From: JAUIHN01 sp964556075
GTDB lineage: Bacteria; Patescibacteriota; Saccharimonadia; Saccharimonadales; Saccharimonadaceae
Reading direction: 5' to 3'
Length of the DNA: 6,778 nucleotides
Assembly (NCBI GenBank): GCA_964556075.1
Contig: CAZKUV010000038.1
Span: forward strand, 1-6,778
This document shows, in pieces, positions 1 through 4,917 of the stretch. The position numbers and the translations under genes were made by a program. The notes below the pieces were generated by a model that worked only from the letters and a program-made list of their open reading frames with translations, was not told the origin of the DNA and searched no databases. Positions within the stretch are counted from its first letter, which is position 1. Each line of letters opens with the position of its first letter.

Positions 1-2
1 GC

Positions 3-641
3 GGGGACTATCTCATCATTCAACAGAATAATGACACTACCGATTTTAGTACGATTACAAAATATAATGTTTGCTCATCTACTGTTACCTACACAATGAG
101 AGTTGTAATTGCAACTCAGTACATGAGTAGTGATACTTTAGTAAATGCCAGAAAAATGGCTAAAGATCTCGATTCTCATCTAAAAGAATTTTCAGAAGGA
201 TGTGCCGACATTATTACAGAAATAAGCGAATCTGCTATTCAAGTTACCTCTTTTGCATCTACCGGTGTGGATTGTAATAAATATGCGGCAAAATTTGGTT
301 GGCCAAAGAATAACTCGAATCAGCTGTTTACAGTAATCACAGATCCGAGTGTTTCAAGTTCCGGGGCAGTAGGTAGCAGCTATATGGGTTGCATGTGGGC
401 AGAGGCTGGCAAGGGACACGAGTGGGTCACTCGACATGAACTACTTCACTATTTCGAAAATCGAATGAGTTCAGCTGGACTACAAAAACAGTTGCCTAAT
501 GGATGTGGTATTTCGGCAGTACATTGCTCAACACACTATGGATACAAAGCAGATAGCTCTCAATGGTTCGATGACTTCTACAGCGGAAAAGTGGCGGGCA
601 GCCTAGGCATACGTCCTCAAGACTGGAATTTGATTCGCTAA
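3..641 (+). CDS. Zincin-like (HExxH) putative metallopeptidase, 5' end outside window
   Basis: The reading frame is open from the left edge to the TAA at 639-641. The first in-frame ATG (96) is therefore probably internal and the true start lies outside. The visible 212 residues contain WVTRHELLHYFE (nt 423-458), whose HELLH is the HExxH zinc-binding and catalytic signature of zincin metallopeptidases. Downstream histidines in the stretch AVHCSTHYGY could give the third zinc ligand, but the metzincin spacing (HExxHxxGxxH) is absent, so the family is unknown to me. Several cysteines (VC, GC, DC, GCM, GCG, HC) suggest an extracytoplasmic protein with disulfides; any signal peptide would be upstream of the window. 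No transmembrane segment is visible in this part. No partner gene follows: the next plus-strand gene is over 600 bp away. Zincin-like is fairly safe; peptidase activity and substrate are inferred. Confidence 0.75.
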   Translation, partial: GDYLIIQQNNDTTDFSTITKYNVCSSTVTYTMRVVIATQYMSSDTLVNARKMAKDLDSHLKEFSEGCADIITEISESAIQVTSFASTGVDCNKYAAKFGWPKNNSNQLFTVITDPSVSSSGAVGSSYMGCMWAEAGKGHEWVTRHELLHYFENRMSSAGLQKQLPNGCGISAVHCSTHYGYKADSSQWFDDFYSGKVAGSLGIRPQDWNLIR

Positions 642-647
642 GCGAAT
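633..647. repeat. 15-nt palindrome across the stop codon of the zincin gene
   Basis: ATTCGCT-A-AGCGAAT is a perfect inverted repeat centred on base 640, covering the TAA stop. As RNA it could fold as a 5-bp stem (ATTCG/CGAAT) with a 5-nt loop, followed by GAAATTGTTTGG. The T-run is poor, so it is at best a weak terminator. It could also be a chance palindrome. Confidence 0.35.
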
Positions 648-779
648 GAAATTGTTTGGCATTAAGGTTCAGTAATTAAGTCATTGTCAAACAACTGATG
701 TCGACACTGCATATGATTGGTTAAGTATACTTCTAATCTATCGTAGCTTTCGATATATTCGTGACTGTTTTTCATGTAT
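642..779. other. AT-rich intergenic stretch with inverted repeats, no gene seen
   Basis: This gap between the zincin gene and the terminator at 780 is about 30% G+C, and I see no coding region in it. It holds an imperfect inverted repeat, TTGTTTGGCA (652-661) against TGTCAAACAA (685-694), which is 10 bp with one G-U pair and a 23-nt loop. It also holds a 10-nt palindrome, AAGTATACTT (723-732). Neither has a T-run that would make it a convincing terminator. Protein-binding sites are possible but unsupported. Confidence 0.4.
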
Positions 780-812
780 AAAAGAAAATGAGCCACATTA
801 CGGCGTGGCTCA
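780..812 (-). terminator. Strong intrinsic terminator, minus strand
   Basis: Read on the minus strand, TGAGCCAC (812-805) pairs perfectly with GTGGCTCA (796-789) across an 8-nt loop. The T-rich tract TTTTCTTTT (788-780) follows at once. This is a textbook rho-independent terminator. It fits only minus-strand transcription, since the plus-strand side of the stem is followed by GACCGG. It ends the small unit that starts near 1116 and lies 16 nt past the stop of the 73-codon ORF. Confidence 0.88.
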
Positions 813-828
813 GACCGGAGAGGCAGCT

Positions 829-1050
829 TTAGCTACCGATTGATCCAGTGGAAGGCAATCTACGTCTACGATCAAGTATTGCCGTATAACGTTTCCTACG
901 TCCCCACCGTCGATCACGGTAGATTGATAGCTCATGAACGTGTGGATGTCTGCCCGTTTGATCGCCTCTCAGGGCTCTCTGCTCGTAACACACATCACAA
1001 ACGCACGAAATATCGTGCTCAAGACTTGGGGACTCGTCGCGCCAAACCAT
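829..1050 (-). CDS. Possible 73-aa Arg-rich small protein (alternative to ncRNA)
   Basis: This ORF starts with ATG (1050-1048), preceded by AGGAG (1062-1058) at a 7-nt spacing, and ends in TAA 16 nt before the terminator. With the promoter upstream it forms a neat single-gene unit. The product is very basic in its second half, with runs such as RRWGRRKR and DRRRRLP. It has a cysteine cluster (CVCDVC, residues 17-22) and HPHVHE near residue 35, which could hint at metal or nucleic-acid binding. I recognise no family. The amino-acid composition resembles translated non-coding GC-rich sequence, and there is no hydrophobic core pattern. It may be only a shadow of a structured RNA, and the two readings cannot be separated from one sequence. 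Confidence 0.35.
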   Translation of the reverse strand: MVWRDESPSLEHDISCVCDVCYEQRALRGDQTGRHPHVHELSIYRDRRWGRRKRYTAILDRRRRLPSTGSIGS

Positions 1051-1123
1051 CGGATGTCTCCTGAATTGTTCTGCCCTAGGTTAGGGACACTAATAATAAA
1101 TCGGTTGCTCCCGATTAGTTTCT

Positions 1124-1132
1124 ATTATAGCA
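1124..1132 (-). promoter_or_regulatory. Extended -10 promoter element of the small minus-strand unit
   Basis: On the minus strand the sequence is TGCTATAAT: a consensus TATAAT (1129-1124) with the TGn extension (1132-1130). No good -35 box lies at 16-18 nt, which extended -10 promoters can tolerate. A start about 7 nt downstream falls at A1116, the first base of the AATCGG/CCGATT hairpin. The muramidase gene reads away on the other strand, so this is a divergent promoter region. Confidence 0.65.
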
Positions 1133-1280
1133 AAATTAGATTGTAGTTGATATTGAGTTGTTTAGTATATTTCAACAGATTTATACCGAAATACTTTGCG
1201 CTCACAATTTTGTGAAATTTGCTTCTTTAAATCAACCTAGAAGTGCTTTAGTTTATTATCCTCTACAAGTTGCCGGTATA

Positions 1281-1952
1281 ATGTATATTGCGCTTATGTT
1301 CAGAAGAATTTCGGGATTGAAGACTATAATCAGGTTAATTAACCATTTTTATAAGGGTTTTGGAAGAACTATATCTGTGTTGGGTGTAATTGTCATCATT
1401 GGAATAGTGTATAACGCTCAACATGACATCAACATTCCATTGTCTGCCTACGATCCAATTCTTGAAGTTATCGCTAAAGGAGAAAGCAATAGTAATTATA
1501 ATGCCTATTTTGGGCATCCAGATAATAATACAATCCACTTTACGGACATGACGATCGGTGAAGTTTTAAATTGGCAGGCAGAATACATCCGCCAAGGAAA
1601 TATCAGCAGTGCAGTAGGAAAATATCAAATTGTGAGAGACACACTGCAGCATTTAATTATGCTCTTGGATGAGGATTTGAATGATAAGTTTGACGAACAA
1701 ATGCAGGACAGACTTGCGATAAGTCTTCTTGAAAAGAGAGGGTCAATAAAATTTGCAAGCGGTGAGTTGAGTCATATTGATTTTGCTAACAATATCTCAA
1801 TGGAATGGGCAGCATTACCGAAGATGACAGGAGATAACCCTGAGGCTAGCTACTACTCACATGACGGAGTTAACAAATCAACGATTGAAATTGATGACGT
1901 TATGCATGCCCTTAGCGAGTTTAAAAGATTTTCAAGATATAAGGTGTCATGA
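1281..1952 (+). CDS. Membrane-anchored lambda-endolysin-like muramidase (GH104-type)
   Basis: The product resembles lambda R-type endolysins, lytic transglycosylases that cleave the MurNAc-GlcNAc bond of peptidoglycan. Numbering from the ATG at 1281 (223 aa), a basic N-terminus precedes a hydrophobic span at about 30-45 (ISVLGVIVIIGIV). That implies an N-in anchor with the catalytic domain outside. The domain then shows LEVIAKGESNSNYNAYFG, with E68 matching the catalytic Glu, then SAVGKYQIV (about 110-118, compare GAGRYQLL in lambda R), the DRLAISLLEKRG helix, and MEWAALP (compare IWASLP). The frame is open upstream to a TTG at 1158, but that is a weak start and the extra segment looks non-protein-like. 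ATG 1296 is an alternative; no clear Shine-Dalgarno precedes either ATG. TATAAT at 1277-1282 could be a -10 box that would favour 1296. The gene overlaps the next by 4 bp. Likely cell-wall remodelling, or attack on a host or neighbour wall; no phage genes are nearby. Confidence 0.75.
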   Translation: MYIALMFRRISGLKTIIRLINHFYKGFGRTISVLGVIVIIGIVYNAQHDINIPLSAYDPILEVIAKGESNSNYNAYFGHPDNNTIHFTDMTIGEVLNWQAEYIRQGNISSAVGKYQIVRDTLQHLIMLLDEDLNDKFDEQMQDRLAISLLEKRGSIKFASGELSHIDFANNISMEWAALPKMTGDNPEASYYSHDGVNKSTIEIDDVMHALSEFKRFSRYKVS

Positions 1953-2446
1953 GTACACTCTCAAAACAGCAAGCTCGACACATTCTAATTCGGAAACTTA
2001 AAGCTCTCTCCGGCCATCAGTATAATACATACTCAAGTCTTTCTTTTAATAATCTTGTTACGACTCTTCGAGATTTGCAAAACCAAAGACTCTTAAGAAA
2101 TGTGTTGATATACATCGCTCAGAAACAGTGGCGAGAGGTAGATGTGAGCAACTTACAATATATATTTACTGAAACATCGTTTGATTCGGTATCATTTATC
2201 CCTTATGCAATGTTCCCTAACGGTAAGTATGACGTAGTCATTGCTCCATTGTTCGGGTTTAATAGTGAGGGATACCGACTTGGTCATGGTGGAGGCTGGT
2301 ACGATCAACTGTTCTCCGATCAGGAAGGTGCTATCAAGATAGGAGTCGGTTTTGAATGTAACCATATTGCTTTCGACCACGAAAATCATGACATTCCTAT
2401 GGATCTAATAGTCACCGAATTGAACTGTATATCTATCAACCGCTGA
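1949..2446 (+). CDS. 5-formyltetrahydrofolate cyclo-ligase family protein, short
   Basis: The C-terminal half carries the family signature: YDVVIAPLFGFN (94-105) followed by EGYRLGHGGGWYDQLF (107-122), the glycine-rich ATP/phosphate and folate site. Then come IGVGFECNHI and the acidic strand HDIPMDLIVTE (147-157). The known family reaction converts 5-formyl-THF and ATP to 5,10-methenyl-THF in the cytoplasm. At 165 residues it is shorter than the usual 180-200. The N-terminal KQQARHILIRKLKAL (6-20) fits the family's first helix, but the middle segment is diverged and shortened, so substrate specificity is less certain than the fold. The ATG overlaps the upstream stop as ATGA, with AAGG 4 nt before it, indicating translational coupling to the muramidase gene. 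That pairing has no obvious pathway logic. The gene ends in TGA, and the convergent cupin gene ends about 95 bp further on. Confidence 0.82.
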   Translation: MSTLSKQQARHILIRKLKALSGHQYNTYSSLSFNNLVTTLRDLQNQRLLRNVLIYIAQKQWREVDVSNLQYIFTETSFDSVSFIPYAMFPNGKYDVVIAPLFGFNSEGYRLGHGGGWYDQLFSDQEGAIKIGVGFECNHIAFDHENHDIPMDLIVTELNCISINR

Positions 2447-2540
2447 ATGCATGATTCGTACATCCATTACATTCGATCCGATGCTATGCTAGCTAGGCTA
2501 CTTGGTCCAATAAGATATGAAGGGTATGTAAAAGTTATTA

Positions 2541-2942
2541 TTATATTTCGGTGGTGTTTCCGTCAAACTCCTCCTCGTTTGACATTGCTTCTTCTCTAGT
2601 TGTTCTTACAATTCCATCTTTATGATGAGGTGGCATGTAAATCGTGTACAGCTTCAGACGGTCTGAATCCGATAGGTTTATGACATTGTGTCTGGCACCC
2701 GCCGGAACTATGATTGCGGAACCATCTTCGACGATATACTCATTATCATCAATAATGACCTTTCCTTTTCCAAATTCAAAGCGAAAGAATTGATCATTGT
2801 CATTATGTATTTCACTGCCAATTTCTTCGCTAGGTTCAAGCGACATCAATACTAGTTGGCAATGCTTGCTTGTATATAGTACATGCCTGAAGTTTGTATT
2901 TTCTATAGTCTGTTTTTCGATATTGCCAAAAAAACCTTTCAT
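2541..2942 (-). CDS. Small single-domain cupin protein
   Basis: A 133-aa single cupin barrel. Motif 1 is IGSEIHNDNDQFFRFEFGKG (41-60), giving metal-ligand candidates H46, D48 or D50, Q51 and E56. Motif 2 is DGSAIIVPAGARHNVIN (73-89), with H85 and the typical PxG turn. The usual HxH pair is HND here, so the second His is replaced, as in the Bh2720-like cupin subgroup that has a DQFF(R) stretch. YTIYMPPHHKDGIVRTTREEA (99-119) is a characteristic tail of that group. No enzymatic role is established; isomerase, dioxygenase and small-molecule-binding functions all occur in cupins. The ATG directly follows the TAA of the upstream thioredoxin-like gene, and its AAAGGAGG (2955-2948) lies inside that gene's last codons, so it is the last gene of a three-gene operon. 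The cytoplasmic location follows from the lack of a signal peptide. Confidence 0.85.
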   Translation of the reverse strand: MKGFFGNIEKQTIENTNFRHVLYTSKHCQLVLMSLEPSEEIGSEIHNDNDQFFRFEFGKGKVIIDDNEYIVEDGSAIIVPAGARHNVINLSDSDRLKLYTIYMPPHHKDGIVRTTREEAMSNEEEFDGNTTEI

Positions 2943-3551
2943 TTAGTCCTCCTTTAATTTTTTCATTTGATCTCGAAAATTTGTCTTAGCTTGTTCAATT
3001 CGATCTTCAGTCCAATATTTTGTAGGGGAACGCTCTTCATCTGGAATTGTGTCCATCTTATATCTCCACATGATTTCACCATCTTTGACAAAACTTATGT
3101 CAGGAGTTCTTATACGATAGGAACCACCCTCATCCTTTTCTAGGTACGGTGATAGAAATCGAACAAGTGCTTGGTACGAAGATGGATCATCGTTATTCAG
3201 TTTTCTGATATCAAGATAATAGATGCTGACCTTCTCTTCTTCCGCCACCTCATTCAATATCGGAGTCGCCCTTTGACACCAAGGGCATTCTTTGAAACCG
3301 AGAAAGACTATCCCTGTGCCTTTTTCAAATCTCTCCATGATTTGATCGTACGATTGCCGAATATACCGGTTCTGCTCTGGAACATTTGGGTATTCTTCAT
3401 GCATTAATTTTTGGTCTTCTTTTGAAACTGGAATATCCAACGGCCCAGTATTATATCGTTGTTCATAATCTCCAGGTCCAAAGCTTTGGGCTGCAAACAC
3501 AACAACAAAGGCGATAGTTGCGAGATAGATGAGTGTTTTTTTATTCAGCAT
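2943..3551 (-). CDS. Membrane-anchored thioredoxin-like protein with CPWC motif
   Basis: 202 aa. Residues 7-22 (IYLATIAFVVVFAA) form an uncleaved anchor or signal sequence behind the basic MLNKK. A linker to about 75 precedes a thioredoxin fold: the strand GIVFLGFKECPWCQRATPIL contains the redox pair C89-P-W-C92. A second strand, VSIYYLDI (108-115), follows, and RTPDISFVKDGE (148-159) contains the cis-proline P150 next to the active site. The pattern (GFxxCPWC, IYYLDI) resembles the bacteriocin-accessory/Bta-like branch of thioredoxins. The likely role is thiol-disulfide exchange on the outer face of the membrane; substrates are unknown. The acidic or charged insert at 117-143 is longer than in thioredoxin itself. 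AAAGGAG (3562-3556) sits 4 nt before the ATG and overlaps the upstream DUF2130 stop, so translation is probably coupled. The stop abuts the cupin start. Confidence 0.83.
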   Translation of the reverse strand: MLNKKTLIYLATIAFVVVFAAQSFGPGDYEQRYNTGPLDIPVSKEDQKLMHEEYPNVPEQNRYIRQSYDQIMERFEKGTGIVFLGFKECPWCQRATPILNEVAEEEKVSIYYLDIRKLNNDDPSSYQALVRFLSPYLEKDEGGSYRIRTPDISFVKDGEIMWRYKMDTIPDEERSPTKYWTEDRIEQAKTNFRDQMKKLKED

Positions 3552-3560
3552 ATGGCTCCT

Positions 3561-4880
3561 TTATTGTTCATTTCTGATTTCGCTAAATTTAGATTCCATT
3601 GTTGGGTTATTTCTTGTCAGTTTTTTAATTGTCAGGTCCTGAGCCTTGTTATTTGCAATTCGGAGATTGTTTTCACTCGACAGCAGAGCCTGTTTCGTTT
3701 TTTCTAATTGTTTTATTGTTTTATCTATTCCGTCGATTGCCTCTTTAAATCTTCGCCCTGCGAGCTCATAATTTCTGCCAAAAGATTGCTTAAAATCTTC
3801 CATGCTTTTTTCAAAATTGGTTACATCAATATTTTGAGCTTGCAGGGCAACCAGTTGACGCTTTGCTTCAAGCGATTTCAAATTCGCATTTTTCAATAGA
3901 GTTAGTAGTGGAAGAAAGAATTGCGGTCGAATGACGAACATTTTTTCGTATTTATAAGATAGATCTACTATCCCTCGATTATATAAATCATTCTCGGCTT
4001 CGAGTAGAGTCACTAAAACAGCGTACTCGCAACCCTTTTTCTTGCGGTCGGAGTCGAGTTTCTTTAAGTGACTCTCTACAGTTTGCTTATTCTCCGACGC
4101 ACTTTGCTCGTCTTTCATTTCGAACATGATACTTATAAATTCAATACCCTGTGGCGAATCGTAGTCACGATAAATAAAGTCGCCCTTGGTACCTTCTACG
4201 GCGACAGTATCTTTTTCAAAAAAAGCATATGGAAAAAGGCTTGGGCGAACAGAATTAAACTCGTTCTGGCAATGCTGCTCAAGCGACTCCCCTACGAGCT
4301 TGACTGAAAGCTTCGCTTTCATATCCTTCAGGCGCTCTATGGTGTCTTCTCGGTCTTTTATCTGTGTCTCGTATTTGTCCTTCAACGAAGACTCGAGAAG
4401 TCTCATCTCAAAGTTCTTTGCCTCAATATCATTAACTAGCTGATCACGCTGTCTCTCTAATTCAGCAACTGCCTTAGTGATATCAAGTTGCTTCTCGGTT
4501 TTTGCCATCTCTAGTTGCGCGCGCAAGTCGGCAATTTCTGCATCACGCTTAGCTAGATCTGCCTGAGTAGCGTTCTTAACTGTCGCCTCTATAAGTGTTG
4601 CGGTGGATTCTTTTTCTTTTTCAAGAATCTGGATTTTCTCTGAGAGTTTCTGTTCAACAAGTTTAATCTCTAGCATTTTTTCTCTAGAGACAGACTCTTT
4701 AACTTTCTCTATTTCTTTCTCGAGTGTTTCCTGACGAATGCTATTGACGATAAGTTCAATACTCGAGCGGTCTATATCGGTTTCGTGGAGTGAACTGAGA
4801 TTTATTATGTCACCCTTAGTGGCATCCTCCTGAAGCACTAATGTGTGCTCGTCTTGTATGGCAACCCTTACCGCCCTCAT
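3561..4880 (-). CDS. DUF2130 family coiled-coil protein, putative nuclease-like core
   Basis: 439 aa. After a short N-terminal segment (1-45), residues about 50-190 are a long Glu/Lys/Leu-rich coiled coil. The conserved DUF2130 domain follows. It has LVGESLEQHCQNEFN (195-209), TKGDFIYRDY (231-240), ISIMFEMKDE (249-258), LDSDRKKKGCEYAVLVTLLE (275-294) and KMFVIRPQFFLPLL (313-326). A second helical, Lys/Glu-rich region (about 332-425) ends the protein. DUF2130 is widespread but of unknown function. D234 in GDF and E254-x-K256 in FEMK have the order and spacing of a PD-(D/E)xK nuclease core, with E198 or E201 as a helix-1 acidic residue. This nuclease reading is inference. It is the first gene of an operon with the thioredoxin-like and cupin genes. 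No Shine-Dalgarno precedes the ATG; a -10 box 10 nt upstream suggests a near-leaderless mRNA. No signal peptide is seen. Confidence 0.87.
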   Translation of the reverse strand: MRAVRVAIQDEHTLVLQEDATKGDIINLSSLHETDIDRSSIELIVNSIRQETLEKEIEKVKESVSREKMLEIKLVEQKLSEKIQILEKEKESTATLIEATVKNATQADLAKRDAEIADLRAQLEMAKTEKQLDITKAVAELERQRDQLVNDIEAKNFEMRLLESSLKDKYETQIKDREDTIERLKDMKAKLSVKLVGESLEQHCQNEFNSVRPSLFPYAFFEKDTVAVEGTKGDFIYRDYDSPQGIEFISIMFEMKDEQSASENKQTVESHLKKLDSDRKKKGCEYAVLVTLLEAENDLYNRGIVDLSYKYEKMFVIRPQFFLPLLTLLKNANLKSLEAKRQLVALQAQNIDVTNFEKSMEDFKQSFGRNYELAGRRFKEAIDGIDKTIKQLEKTKQALLSSENNLRIANNKAQDLTIKKLTRNNPTMESKFSEIRNEQ

Positions 4881-4890
4881 AATTAACTCT

Positions 4891-4899
4891 ACTATAGCA
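4891..4899 (-). promoter_or_regulatory. Extended -10 element before the DUF2130 operon
   Basis: Minus-strand TGCTATAGT (4899-4891) has a TGn extension and TATAGT ending 10 nt before the ATG at 4880. Transcription from it would start only a few bases before the ATG. It lies in the 37-bp gap after mgtE and has no convincing -35. It is nearly identical to the TGCTATAAT of the small-RNA unit, differing at one base. Read-through from mgtE is also possible, as no terminator is visible in the gap. Confidence 0.5.
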
Positions 4900-4917
4900 T
4901 GTTAAAGGGAATTATCT

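Larger units (their letters stand above)
780..1116 (-). ncRNA. Candidate structured RNA of about 335 nt, unidentified
   Basis: A complete transcription unit is visible on the minus strand: extended -10 at 1132-1124, predicted start near 1116, strong terminator at 812-780. Its body is about 51% G+C, whereas the 120 bp on each side is about 30%, a contrast typical of structured RNA in AT-rich genomes. The RNA would begin with hairpin AATCGG/CCGATT (1116-1111 with 1104-1099), then CCCTA/TAGGG (1086-1082 with 1078-1074) and GCACGA/TCGTGC (1018-1013 with 1008-1003). Longer-range complements include GAGAGGC (970-964) with GCCTCTC (824-818), nested around TTGATC/GATCAA (963-958 with 875-870), and CAATCTAC (926-919) with GTAGATTG (863-856). 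Some of these exclude each other and some may be chance. I see no tmRNA tag or T-loop, no RNase P P4 core and no SRP GGAAGCAGCC. The alternative reading is a short mRNA for the 73-codon ORF in the same span. Confidence 0.5.

Noticed and set aside
780..1116. Identity as tmRNA, RNase P RNA, SRP RNA or 6S RNA
   Set aside because: There is no T-loop/CCA end and no clear tag frame, no GGAAAGUCC P4 core and no GGAAGCAGCC. AGTCCCC and GATATTTC recall bits of E. coli 6S from memory, but the length and the lack of a closing 5'/3' stem do not fit.
840..1146. Two plus-strand frames (840-1064 and 934-1146)
   Set aside because: They run antisense through the unit that has a clear minus-strand promoter and terminator. 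They have no ribosome site and no recognisable protein features.
1158..1280. N-terminal extension of the muramidase from TTG 1158
   Set aside because: It is a weak start codon without a ribosome site. The extra 41 residues precede the basic-plus-membrane anchor and look unlike protein-coding sequence.
2481..2500. GCTA-rich repeat in the convergent gap (ATGCTATGCTAGCTAGGCTA)
   Set aside because: It is short, has no stable stem with a T-run for either strand, and is likely chance. No convincing terminator was found in the 2447-2540 gap.
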